Made by a program: the position numbers and the translations under genes. Below, piece after piece: positions 1 through 6,295 of a stretch of 15,459 nucleotides of DNA. This stretch comes from JBDKFK01 sp039798745 (GTDB lineage Bacteria; Patescibacteriota; Microgenomatia; UBA1406; GWC2-37-13), in NCBI GenBank assembly GCA_039798745.1, contig JBDKFK010000034.1:1-15459 (forward strand), given 5' to 3'. A model generated the notes under the pieces. The model was not told the origin of the DNA, did not search any database, and worked only from the letters and a program-made list of their open reading frames with translations. Within the stretch, counting starts at the first letter, position 1, and every line of letters starts with the position of its first letter.

Positions 1-125
1 GTGGAGATGTCAGGATGTGCCCACAGGAACTGCGCCAAAATGATCTTGAACTCTGGAAGGTTTGGGACTTTGACGCAAGCGACGTTTGCTCCGTCAATAT
101 CCACGGCTTGAGCGAACTGGTACAT
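1..125 (-). CDS. Hypothetical protein, N-terminal fragment (runs off the left edge)
   Basis: The first 41 codons of a minus-strand gene are present; the rest lies outside the window. The ATG at 123-125 is preceded by AAGGAG with 8 bases between, a strong Shine-Dalgarno. The peptide begins MYQFAQAVDIDGANVACVKV and continues PNLPEFKIILAQFLWAHPDIS. There is no signal peptide or membrane segment in the visible part. The pattern of a Cys followed by a helix ending in W-x-H-P loosely recalls the C-terminal part of Rap1a/Tai-type small proteins, but the fragment is too short to support that. It is the third gene of the left-flank minus-strand series, after the genes at 882-1460 and 224-853, from which it is separated by a terminator-like hairpin. 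Function unknown. Confidence 0.7.
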   Translation of the reverse strand, partial: MYQFAQAVDIDGANVACVKVPNLPEFKIILAQFLWAHPDIS

Positions 126-164
126 TGTGATCACTCCTTGTGAACTAGATTGTTATTGAAAGAT

Positions 165-213
165 GAGGACCCCGCCCGCCACCGAGTCTGACTCGGGGCG
201 AGGCGGGGTCTCA
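165..213 (-). terminator. Terminator-like GC-rich hairpin between two left-flank genes
   Basis: Arms GACCCCGCC (168-176) and GGCGGGGTC (202-210) pair perfectly, and TGA/TCA can extend the stem past one bulged G. A small inner hairpin, CCGAGT (182-187) with ACTCGG (191-196), sits in the loop. It lies 11 bases after the stop codon of the gene at 224-853. On the minus strand the downstream bases are only moderately T-rich (TCTTT and then mixed), so it may be a weak terminator or an mRNA-stabilising hairpin that tunes expression of the next gene. Confidence 0.6.
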
Positions 214-223
214 GGTTGCCTAC

Positions 224-853
224 TTAGACAAGCCGCTGCAGATCACAGTCGTGATGCCAACCGATCTCCGACCGATAATAAAGAGCTTCGCTTCCACGGT
301 GCGAGAGCACCCATGGTTGCTCACCTCCTATTTGACACCACTGAATCTGCCACACCGCGAAGTTTGATGGGTGTAGCTGCCGCTGCGCGACTGGCTCGAG
401 CCAGTCGTACACCAACATGCCAACAATCTCCACATGGATTTCATCGAGCGGCATATACTCCCGCCGCTGCCCGCGGTAGATCTCCGCAAGCACGCCCAGC
501 ACCAACAGTCGGCCCAAATGAACGGCCTCCTGCAGAAACTCTTCGTCCGCGCTGTAGTCGATGAACATAGGCCGCTCCTCGACACGGCAAAAATAGTTGT
601 CTCGCGCGGGCAGCTTCAGTGCCAACCGGCAAACATTGTGACGTTGGTACTTGAACCAACGATACAAAGTCTCCAGACTATCCTCTGTACACACGAAATA
701 CCACTCAGCGTAGCGCCGCAGCATGGCGACGGTCTGACGGACGCCAACAGCCAGGCCGTCGTGCCAGTCAAACTCATAACCTTTGCTGTTGATCAGGATG
801 CGTTCACGCGCCTCCGTAGCGACACGATCGAGGGTTGTTGTGAGAAAGGTCAA
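224..853 (-). CDS. Hypothetical protein, 209 aa, TTG start
   Basis: Unrecognised soluble protein of 209 residues, rich in aromatic residues, Arg and Glu, with no signal peptide and no clear membrane segment. An in-frame GTG at 860-862 would lengthen it by three residues, but that codon overlaps the GGAGG itself. The TTG at 851-853 lies exactly 8 bases after AAAAGGAGG, so TTG is the better start and gives MTFLTTTLDRVATEARERIL. Notable clusters are a basic/aromatic stretch near residues 60-75 (TLYRWFKYQRHNVCRLALK) and an acidic helix near 100-112. Cysteines at about 55, 75, 89, 173 and 203 are not arranged as an obvious metal site. The gene starts 28 bases after the stop of the gene at 882-1460 and is probably cotranscribed with it. 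Base composition is richer in GC than the housekeeping block. No function is assigned. Confidence 0.75.
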   Translation of the reverse strand: MTFLTTTLDRVATEARERILINSKGYEFDWHDGLAVGVRQTVAMLRRYAEWYFVCTEDSLETLYRWFKYQRHNVCRLALKLPARDNYFCRVEERPMFIDYSADEEFLQEAVHLGRLLVLGVLAEIYRGQRREYMPLDEIHVEIVGMLVYDWLEPVAQRQLHPSNFAVWQIQWCQIGGEQPWVLSHRGSEALYYRSEIGWHHDCDLQRLV

Positions 854-861
854 TACAGCCA

Positions 862-870
862 CCTCCTTTT
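862..870 (-). promoter_or_regulatory. Shine-Dalgarno that decides a TTG start
   Basis: On the minus strand AAAAGGAGG ends at 862, followed by eight bases and then TTG at 851-853. The upstream GTG (860-862) shares its first G with this SD and cannot be served by it, so TTG is preferred. Confidence 0.7.
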
Positions 871-881
871 TTCCATTGTCA

Positions 882-1460
882 TCAGCTGTTCAAGGCTTTG
901 ATGAACTCGAAGATAACGATCCAAGGCCATCCATACAATCGTATGAACAGCACTATGCCACCGCCACAGACGGCTAGACCCCAGATGTTACCCACCAAGC
1001 TCGACTCAGGTGCTTGGCCCGGGAGACTAACCTGACCAGTACTTCTATTCACCCGGCAACCCTGAGATTCGAGCGACTTACAGTACGCTTCTCTGTCTCG
1101 TGAATTGTTGAAGGATGGAAGCACTGGTGGTGGAACAAATCCACCTTGGGGATATGAGCCTCCTGGCTGACCTCGCCGACCGATCGGTTTTCCACCCTGA
1201 TTATGGGGTGAGTGAGGTGGTTGCCCGCCTCTCCCGCCGGCTGCCTTGTGGCCACCACGGCCCTTGCCGTTCCCTGCCCCTGCCTTACCTGGCAAGTCAG
1301 GATCATCAGGCTGACCACCTTTGCCATTGCCCTTGCCATGGCCATTACCACCCTTGCCATGCCCACCGTTACTCTGCTGGCCACTCCCTAAGAACGAACT
1401 CAGGAAGAGAAGCAAACAGATAACGAGGAACACAACTAAAGTGAATATGAGACCTCCCAT
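882..1460 (-). CDS. Gly/Lys/His-rich membrane-anchored protein, 192 aa, unknown
   Basis: The frame is open further upstream, but AAAGGAGG sits 6 bases before the ATG at 1458-1460, so that ATG is the start and the protein has 192 residues. Residues 3-25 (MGGLIFTLVVFLVICLLLFL and beyond) form a strong hydrophobic anchor. Residues about 27-115 are low-complexity Gly/Lys/His/Gln/Pro with repeated GHGKG and GNGKG units. A short folded-looking stretch follows at 118-150 with two Cys (about 127 and 135). Residues 155-188 form a second hydrophobic segment (VGNIWGLAVCGGGIVLFIRL). The likely shape is a basic, flexible loop between two membrane segments, on either the outer or the cytoplasmic face. Such linkers occur in envelope proteins and in nucleic-acid or polysaccharide binding proteins, but no family is recognised. 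It is the first gene of the left-flank series and is preceded by a structured leader of about 317 nt. Confidence 0.75.
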   Translation of the reverse strand: MGGLIFTLVVFLVICLLLFLSSFLGSGQQSNGGHGKGGNGHGKGNGKGGQPDDPDLPGKAGAGNGKGRGGHKAAGGRGGQPPHSPHNQGGKPIGRRGQPGGSYPQGGFVPPPVLPSFNNSRDREAYCKSLESQGCRVNRSTGQVSLPGQAPESSLVGNIWGLAVCGGGIVLFIRLYGWPWIVIFEFIKALNS

Positions 1461-1777
1461 AATGGACCTCCTTTCACACCATAAAACGATCCCCTCCGCA
1501 TCGGAGGGGTTTGTTACCATGAGCCTCCGGGGTGGAGACTCTTGATAACGGTTGACAGTTTGTGGTACGAACGCGGCCCTGTCACTCCGCGCTCGTCCTC
1601 TTTATACAAGTGGAAAAAAGAGCTTTAGACTGTCATAAAAATCTTATTGCCACCGGTATATTGAGGAAAAAACATATAATTCTCCTGATTATGAAAGTGC
1701 CCGGCCTCTGGTCAAATGAGTACGAGACGTACGACGAGCAAGCAAAGATGCCCGTGGCTGACCGTGGCTGGAAAATA
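1461..1777 (-). ncRNA. Structured 5' leader RNA, copy L (candidate cis-regulatory RNA)
   Basis: This stretch holds no credible gene. It runs from the predicted start of transcription (about 1777) to the gene starting at 1460. In transcript order it contains a 5-bp stem (1759-1763 with 1710-1714) enclosing a small GTACG/CGTAC hairpin (1720-1732). Next is a hairpin whose arms carry TTTTTATG (about 1635-1642) and TATAAAGA (1599-1606). Then come TGACAG (1579-1584) pairing with CTGTCA (1553-1558) and an 8-bp stem with an ACCCC loop (1521-1541). The last is an 8-bp hairpin (1491-1509), followed by the SD. The same ordered elements recur at 14890-15174. Function unknown; a riboswitch, a protein-binding leader or an RNA thermometer are all possible. 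Confidence 0.5.
1491..1509 (-). promoter_or_regulatory. 8-bp hairpin just upstream of the SD (possible anti-SD switch)
   Basis: CCCCTCCG (1491-1498) pairs with CGGAGGGG (1502-1509) across a 3-base loop. It sits about 30 bases before the ATG at 1460. In the minus-strand RNA the CCCCTCC arm could alternatively pair with the AAAGGAGGT SD downstream. There is no clear run of Ts after it on the minus strand and only TTTGTT on the plus strand, so a role as a plain terminator is not obvious. Confidence 0.5.
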
Positions 1778-1783
1778 ACTTAT

Positions 1784-1812
1784 AGTATATCACAAATATG
1801 TATGTTTATCAA
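1784..1812 (-). promoter_or_regulatory. Promoter L, sigma70-type, for left-flank genes
   Basis: On the minus strand: TTGATA (1807-1812), a 17-base spacer, then TATACT (1784-1789), running on as TATACTATAAG. The spacer ends ACATATTTGTGA. It is nearly identical to the plus-strand promoter at 14855-14883, including the spacer half next to the -10. Transcription would start near 1777 and run into the leader and the gene at 1460. Confidence 0.75.
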
Positions 1813-1820
1813 CAGTTTTT

Positions 1821-1837
1821 AGCCTCATTTTGAGGCT
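1821..1837. repeat. 7-bp hairpin between a UbiA-family gene and promoter L
   Basis: AGCCTCA (1821-1827) and TGAGGCT (1831-1837) pair across a 3-base loop. It lies 6 bases beyond the stop of the UbiA-family gene and 8 bases before the -35 of promoter L. Neither strand has a run of Ts after the stem (minus strand has AAAAA), so it is at best a non-canonical terminator or a boundary element. Confidence 0.45.
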
Positions 1838-1843
1838 GTAGGA

Positions 1844-2764
1844 TTAAAAAAGGTAGATCAGCCCTATTACGAAGAATCCCCAAAGCATCATGGTTATAAT
1901 AAGCGGCCTATCTGTAGTGATTATCTTCTCCGGACGCTCTCCTTCTGCCTTTTCATACAAAAGCTGCGCGTAACGGGCAATTCCATATACCACTAAAGGA
2001 ATGGTGAGCATCATCCACTTTCTCGCCTCAAATGTGGGGTAAACATTGGCAAATATGCGGCTAAATGGAGCGTTTATATCTGGAGGTTTCTCAAAGTAGG
2101 TATAAAACGAGTAAGCAATAATGGTGAGTGTCGCGAACGTATTTGTAAGAAAATTAAGGAGGTGTTCCCGATAGCGGTCGAGTGAAATTCTCGTACCCTG
2201 TCCCTGCGAGACTAACTCAGCATGGCGCTTAACCGTAGCCATAAAGAGCGATATAAAAAATATGGTAAGCAACAGCCATATCGGAATGTGATAGCCCGTC
2301 ACCACTTCACCGGCAAAGGTTCGGAGCATAAATGAAAACGAGATTGTAAAGATATCAACAATTGGATATCTTTTCAGCTTGAGAGAATAAAGAAAATGGA
2401 GGATAATGAAAACAAAGGAAAGCATGAAAAAAGAGATGGAAAAGAACAGAGAGATAATAAGTGAAGTCAGCGTGAGAAGAAATACTATAAAAGTGGCCTG
2501 GGGAATAGTGATAAGACCTGACGCAATAGGGCGGTTTTTCTTTATCGGATGTTTTTTATCAAAAGGATAATCGATAATATCATTTAAGACATAGGACGTT
2601 GAGGATAGTAAACAGAAAACAAGAAACGCGTAAAAGCTTTTAAACAGGAGATCAAATTCAAAAAGTTTTCCCGAAAAAATGATGGCAGTAAAAATGACAA
2701 GATTTTTTATCCACTGGTTCACCCTAAGTGCACGCGTATATATGAAGAATTTTTCCTTGCTCAT
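1844..2764 (-). CDS. UbiA-family prenyltransferase, decaprenyl-phosphate phosphoribosyltransferase (DPPR synthase) type
   Basis: Integral membrane enzyme of 306 residues that, by family, moves 5-phosphoribose from PRPP onto a polyprenyl phosphate, the entry to decaprenyl-phosphoryl-arabinose/ribose for cell-envelope glycans (Rv3806c family). The first Asp-rich motif is NDIIDYPFDKKHP followed by KNRPIASG (residues about 61-83), typical of this subfamily rather than of quinone-pathway UbiA. The second conserved region, FMLRTFAGE and then WLLLTIFFISLFMATVKRHAEL (about 145-190), also matches. About eight or nine hydrophobic helices are visible. An ATG at 2774-2776 overlaps the TATAAT (2775-2780) and could not be in the transcript, so the ATG at 2762-2764 (MSKEKFFIYT) is chosen, leaving a leader of about 4 bases. 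No SD. Divergent from manA. Lipid chain length and acceptor are inferred from the family only. Confidence 0.85.
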   Translation of the reverse strand: MSKEKFFIYTRALRVNQWIKNLVIFTAIIFSGKLFEFDLLFKSFYAFLVFCLLSSTSYVLNDIIDYPFDKKHPIKKNRPIASGLITIPQATFIVFLLTLTSLIISLFFSISFFMLSFVFIILHFLYSLKLKRYPIVDIFTISFSFMLRTFAGEVVTGYHIPIWLLLTIFFISLFMATVKRHAELVSQGQGTRISLDRYREHLLNFLTNTFATLTIIAYSFYTYFEKPPDINAPFSRIFANVYPTFEARKWMMLTIPLVVYGIARYAQLLYEKAEGERPEKIITTDRPLIITMMLWGFFVIGLIYLF

Positions 2765-2774
2765 TTGATATTGC

Positions 2775-2780
2775 ATTATA
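2775..2780 (-). promoter_or_regulatory. -10 hexamer of the UbiA-family gene
   Basis: Minus-strand GTGTATAATG contains a perfect TATAAT. Its distance to the ATG at 2762-2764 (10 bases) predicts a start of transcription about 4 bases before translation begins. No good -35 is seen. Confidence 0.55.
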
Positions 2781-2790
2781 CACTATTTTT

Positions 2791-2811
2791 TTATATGATA
2801 GCGTCATATAA
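2791..2811. repeat. Inverted repeat in a divergent promoter (possible operator)
   Basis: TTATATGA (2791-2798) and TCATATAA (2804-2811) are perfect inverted arms around a 5-base centre TAGCG. The right arm contains most of the manA -10 hexamer, and the repeat lies 11 bases upstream of the -10 of the opposite gene. A dimeric repressor site is plausible, but the AT-rich composition lowers the significance. Confidence 0.4.
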
Positions 2812-2812
2812 C
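2807..2812 (+). promoter_or_regulatory. -10 hexamer of manA, leaderless arrangement
   Basis: TATAAC lies 5 bases before the manA ATG, so transcription would begin at or next to the start codon. No SD exists between them (CACCT). The -35 region is AT-rich without a recognisable hexamer. Confidence 0.5.
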
Positions 2813-2817
2813 CACCT

Positions 2818-3993
2818 ATGAGTCTACAAAAAAAACCGTATCTCATCATCCCCAAACTCATTGAACAACCCACATGGGGAGGCACTTATATCGCAACCTT
2901 GAAACACTGGAAAGATCTCCCCTTTCTTGAAAATAAAAAAATTGGCCAGAGCTACGAACTCTATGGCCGGTCCAAGCTCTCTCTCACTCTAACTGACTCA
3001 ACAGACCCATCATTTGTACCTGAGCTGGGATCCGCCGATACCGCAGCCATAGACACTGCCCATTTTCCTCTCAAAGACGGCGTCGATTATATAACCCTTG
3101 CCGATGCTGTCCAGTCTGACCCCTCAAACATTCTTGGCCCATACCTCCTTAAAAAAACAACAATCATGCCCTTGTTGATAAAGATTAATCAAGCCTCAGG
3201 AAACTCATTTCAGCTCCATATAAAGCCCGCTGAGAAAAGTGAAAAATGGCAACCAAAACCGGAGTCCTGGTATTATCTGGAAGATGGGGCTGTCACATTT
3301 GGTATTAAAGAAGATACCTCCGTTCACGAGTATCAAAAGACCTGCCATGACATAAATAACTACATGAAAACGCTGAGCCAGAAAATAAAGTCCGGTGCGC
3401 TTACTGTGGATGCTGCCAGAAAAGAAGCGTCTGAGTATATCAAGAGCGTTAACCCATGGCAGTACGTCAACCAGTATAAAACTCAGAAACATTCACTCCT
3501 TGATCTTAGTATGGGGGGATTACATCATTCATGGGAAGAAGATACTTCTCTTCCTTATGGCAATGTTGTCTACGAAATTCAACGCGACGTTATGGATCCA
3601 GTCTCTACGATCCGCAGCTTTGATCAGGGAAAGATTAAGGATAACGGAGACATACGAGAAATTCACATTGATGATTACTTCACCTACCTAGACACTGACC
3701 CAGACCATAACAACATCGCAAACATGCTCAAAGAACGACGGGGAAACCGATTATTAAGGACAGAGTACTACTCTATGGATATTCTGGAATGCAACAATAC
3801 TCTGACCGAACATACCGACGATTCTTTCTGTCATCTTTTTGTCCGTGATGGCGATGTAACAGTTAAAACCTCAGAAGGTTCAGTGCACCTTACACAAGGT
3901 CATTCCTGTTTTCTGGCACAAAACTGTGGCGAGTATACAGTTACTGCTCACGATGGCAAAGCCGTGTTACTTAAATCGTATATGGAGATCTAG
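2818..3993 (+). CDS. manA: Class I mannose-6-phosphate isomerase
   Basis: Zinc-dependent enzyme that interconverts mannose-6-phosphate and fructose-6-phosphate, linking glycolysis to mannose-containing sugar nucleotides. The 391-residue cupin protein is longer than Bacillus ManA because of an insert around residues 170-220. Visible metal-ligand positions are Q132 and H134 in FQLHIKP, E149 in KPESWYYL (equivalent of the TEcWY motif) and a His in GGLHHSW (236/237). These are followed by VVYEIQRDVMDPVSTIRSFD, which matches the family segment LLEIQQ...TYR.YD. The usual QVHPDD appears here as QLHIKPAE, a deviation. A C-terminal cupin-like domain occupies about 310-391. Its start is set by the -10 five bases upstream; there is no SD. 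It is followed by a palindromic repeat and then gpi, with which it shares the product fructose-6-phosphate. Confidence 0.85.
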   Translation: MSLQKKPYLIIPKLIEQPTWGGTYIATLKHWKDLPFLENKKIGQSYELYGRSKLSLTLTDSTDPSFVPELGSADTAAIDTAHFPLKDGVDYITLADAVQSDPSNILGPYLLKKTTIMPLLIKINQASGNSFQLHIKPAEKSEKWQPKPESWYYLEDGAVTFGIKEDTSVHEYQKTCHDINNYMKTLSQKIKSGALTVDAARKEASEYIKSVNPWQYVNQYKTQKHSLLDLSMGGLHHSWEEDTSLPYGNVVYEIQRDVMDPVSTIRSFDQGKIKDNGDIREIHIDDYFTYLDTDPDHNNIANMLKERRGNRLLRTEYYSMDILECNNTLTEHTDDSFCHLFVRDGDVTVKTSEGSVHLTQGHSCFLAQNCGEYTVTAHDGKAVLLKSYMEI

Positions 3994-3994
3994 A

Positions 3995-4082
3995 TGTCAT
4001 TGCGAGGACCATTACTCAACAGGACGAAGCAATCTTTATTGTGAAGATTGCTTCGCTCTATGACAATCGGCTCGCAATGACA
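3995..4082. repeat. 88-bp palindromic MITE-like repeat
   Basis: The ends are perfect 12-bp inverted repeats: TGTCATTGCGAG (3995-4006) and CTCGCAATGACA (4071-4082). Inside is a second perfect 12-bp pair, CGAAGCAATCTT (4025-4036) and AAGATTGCTTCG (4044-4055), around a 7-base loop. The terminal and internal words match a dispersed palindromic repeat I recall from many unrelated bacterial and metagenomic genomes. It has no coding capacity and would need a transposase supplied elsewhere. It begins 1 base after the manA stop and ends 15 bases before the gpi -10. Confidence 0.85.
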
Positions 4083-4097
4083 ATAGGAATTAACAAT

Positions 4098-4103
4098 TAT
4101 ACT
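4098..4103 (+). promoter_or_regulatory. -10 hexamer of gpi, leaderless arrangement
   Basis: TATACT lies 7 bases before the gpi ATG, the distance expected if transcription starts on the A of ATG. The end of the palindromic repeat (ATGACA at 4077-4082) falls 15 bases upstream and could serve as a suboptimally spaced -35. Confidence 0.6.
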
Positions 4104-4110
4104 ATCATCT

Positions 4111-5424
4111 ATGAAACTTCTTTATAAAGACTCAGCACATATATCGGATCAGGAAATCCTTATCGCTTCCTCAGCAATTGCCGATTACATTACTCACATA
4201 CAGCAAGTTATAAAGACCTCGACATATGATGCCGCGGAAGCATCGGTTAACCTCCCTTCCGACAACGCGTTATTACAGGATGTAAAAAATCTCGTGAAAG
4301 AAAAGGTGAATAATAAACTTAAATATATTATCGACATAGGTATCGGCGGCTCCAACCTGGGTACAAAGGCTATATACGACGCGCTGTATGGATATATAGA
4401 TGTATTGCAGCCGGAGAGATACCCAAAAATAATCTTTGCAGATACCTGTAATCCTGTACTCTTGTCCGCGCTTATTACATCTATTAATAACGATATAAAA
4501 GACCCTGATGAGGTGCTTATAAACGCGATAAGCAAATCAGGTGGTACTACCGAAACAGTAGCAAATACAGAAATCATTCTTTCCGCTCTCGTTTCAAAAT
4601 TCCCTACTATCGCAAACCGTGTAGTTATTACGACCGATGAAGGCTCTAACCTATGGAAAGCAGCAAAAGAAAAAGGCTATGCCTGCTTATCCATCCCGCA
4701 CCTCGTAGGTGGCAGATACTCCATTCTCTCTGCCGTCGGCCTGTTCCCGCTGGCCGCTGCCGGAGTTGATATTGAGGCGCTCCGCAAAGGAGCATTAACC
4801 GCGCGGAATGAGAACACTCAGTCAGAGCCTCTTCGTAACCCAGCCTTAATATCTGCCGTTCTCTTATATCTTCACTCAAAAAAAGGCAAAACCATTAACG
4901 ATAACTTTTTTTTCAATGCGCAGATGGAGTCAATGGGAAAATGGTACCGTCAACTTATGGGCGAAAGCATAGGAAAAGAGCAGGATCTTAAAGGAAACAC
5001 CGTTCGGGCCGGTATTACACCTACCGTATCCCTTGGTTCAACCGACTTACACTCTGTAGCGCAGCTTTATTTGGGTGGCCCGAAAGACAAACTTACCACC
5101 TTTACATGGACTCTGCGTGAACCGGCCGATCCTGCCGTACCCGATGCTATGGTATTTCCGAATCTTGTAGAAAAAATTAGTGGCAAGACAGCATCATCTC
5201 TTTTGGAAGCTATTCGTGAAGGGGTAAAAATCGCCTATGCAAAGCAGCAACTTCCGTTTATGGAGATTGTTCTTGATGAGGTAAATCCCGAAAATCTCGG
5301 TAGCTACCTACAGTTCAAAATGCTGGAGATGATGTATCTGGGCAGATTATTGAACATCAATACATTTGATCAGCCAAACGTAGAAATGTACAAAATAGAG
5401 ACAAAAAAGATCCTCTCGAAGTAA
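4111..5424 (+). CDS. pgi: Glucose-6-phosphate isomerase
   Basis: Cytosolic enzyme interconverting glucose-6-phosphate and fructose-6-phosphate. It has 437 residues, the compact size found in Firmicutes-type enzymes. Family signatures in order are IGIGGSNLGTKAIYDAL (76-92), NAISKSGGTTETVANTEII (138-156; the SIS-domain phosphate-binding SKSGGTTET), VGGRYSILSAVGLFPLAAAG (about 199-218), and MESMGKWYRQLMGESIGKEQ with the catalytic Glu (about 272-291). GSTDLHSVAQLYLGG (about 309-323) and C-terminal NTFDQPNVEMYK with the catalytic Lys follow. The start has no SD but a TATACT 7 bases upstream. It is convergent with the membrane-protein gene at 5431-6255, with only 6 bases between the two stops and no visible terminator. 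Confidence 0.95.
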   Translation: MKLLYKDSAHISDQEILIASSAIADYITHIQQVIKTSTYDAAEASVNLPSDNALLQDVKNLVKEKVNNKLKYIIDIGIGGSNLGTKAIYDALYGYIDVLQPERYPKIIFADTCNPVLLSALITSINNDIKDPDEVLINAISKSGGTTETVANTEIILSALVSKFPTIANRVVITTDEGSNLWKAAKEKGYACLSIPHLVGGRYSILSAVGLFPLAAAGVDIEALRKGALTARNENTQSEPLRNPALISAVLLYLHSKKGKTINDNFFFNAQMESMGKWYRQLMGESIGKEQDLKGNTVRAGITPTVSLGSTDLHSVAQLYLGGPKDKLTTFTWTLREPADPAVPDAMVFPNLVEKISGKTASSLLEAIREGVKIAYAKQQLPFMEIVLDEVNPENLGSYLQFKMLEMMYLGRLLNINTFDQPNVEMYKIETKKILSK

Positions 5425-5430
5425 CTGTGG

Positions 5431-6255
5431 TCAGGGGATGAATCGACTGTAGGTCGCAGTATAGGGAATACTCAGACAAAGAATAAGAAAACCTACAGAG
5501 ATGATATATGTAACAAAAAATACATATCGTTCATGCTTCCATAAAGGGTACTTCACTTTCATACGGTCAAACATACCTCTTGTTTTACCCGAAAAATACG
5601 CTTTATACCCTTCAAGAACTACTCGGTCAAAACCAATACACGCCATAAGGAGAAGATCCATACGACTGGATATTCCAACAAGAAACCATCCTCCAACCAG
5701 TCCGACAATAGGGCTCCTTAAGAATTTATCAAACTCAAATCCTTCAGAAGGACTATCTTTAAGGGCGCCGCCGGTCGCTACGATAAGTCCGGCTAACAAC
5801 CCTATCAAAGCTCCCCAGAAATGACTGTGAGCAATAGTCGAAGAATATGCGTGCAGTATCTGTACACTATACGCAAATCCTATGCTGACAATGAAAAAAA
5901 ATAACCAACCCATGATAACACGAGTACGGTAGGTGTCAAATGTCAGATGATATTGCTTGTAAAACTGCTGATATTCTTTGTGTACTCTGGAAAGAAAACA
6001 CGCTTTTATCGTCTCACCTACCAGTCGCTCGAGACAGTATACAGATAAGAAAACATATCCCAGATTGTCGATTTGAATATAGTTATACTTTTGAAGATAA
6101 TACATAAGCCAACCCAAGACGCCTCCCGTTACAAGACTTCGGGGAAACTTACTGAAACTAAAACCTTCATAGGGAGGATCTTTCCAGGCATTTACACTTG
6201 CCGGAATGAGTCCGGCAAGAAGACCAATAAGGACAAAGAAAAAAACTTCATTCAT
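5431..6255 (-). CDS. Membrane protein made of two tandem homologous repeats, unknown function
   Basis: Integral membrane protein of 274 residues built from an internal duplication. Repeat 1 (residues about 9-130) begins LIGLLAGLIPASVNAWKD and continues EGFSFSKFPRS. Repeat 2 (about 149-265) begins ALIGLLAGLIVATGGALKD and continues EGFEFDKFLRS. Both go on with a Gly-rich hydrophobic helix, a stretch with a conserved (E/D)R and a KA(C/Y)F(L/S)(S/G)-type end, a basic cytoplasmic-looking segment, and a last helix containing (I/V)S(I/V)GF. Each repeat has about three hydrophobic segments, giving six or so in all. The pattern suggests a pseudo-twofold membrane fold, as in many transporters, but no family is recognised. 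It has its own promoter in the gap after the phosphatase gene, and the ATG lies 6 bases after the -10. No SD. Confidence 0.8.
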   Translation of the reverse strand: MNEVFFFVLIGLLAGLIPASVNAWKDPPYEGFSFSKFPRSLVTGGVLGWLMYYLQKYNYIQIDNLGYVFLSVYCLERLVGETIKACFLSRVHKEYQQFYKQYHLTFDTYRTRVIMGWLFFFIVSIGFAYSVQILHAYSSTIAHSHFWGALIGLLAGLIVATGGALKDSPSEGFEFDKFLRSPIVGLVGGWFLVGISSRMDLLLMACIGFDRVVLEGYKAYFSGKTRGMFDRMKVKYPLWKHERYVFFVTYIISVGFLILCLSIPYTATYSRFIP

Positions 6256-6261
6256 AAATAA

Positions 6262-6290
6262 TGTATATCATGTTTCGCGCAAGACAACAA
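6262..6290 (-). promoter_or_regulatory. Promoter of the duplicated membrane protein, leaderless arrangement
   Basis: Minus strand: TTGTTG (6285-6290), 17-base spacer, TATACA (6262-6267), then 6 bases to the ATG at 6255. The -35 matches only TTG of the consensus, but its spacing is ideal. Transcription should start at the A of ATG. Confidence 0.55.
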
Positions 6291-6295
6291 TAGTA

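Noticed and set aside
163..901. Plus-strand open frames at 163-564 and 434-901
   Set aside because: They lie opposite the minus-strand gene at 224-853, have no SD or promoter, and their peptides look like antisense translation (Pro/Arg/Ala-rich, no domain).
1752..1770. Tandem CCGTGGCTG repeat
   Set aside because: Two 9-base copies one base apart do occur, but they lie in the 5' stem region of leader L and are too short to call a repeat element on their own.
1562..1822. Plus-strand 86-codon open frame
   Set aside because: It has no SD, overlaps the leader and promoter L on the other strand, and the sequence there is explained by RNA structure and by a promoter shared with 14855-14883.
3995..4082. 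CRISPR repeat or insertion sequence
   Set aside because: There is one palindrome only, with no spacer array and no transposase gene, so it is best called a MITE-like repeat.
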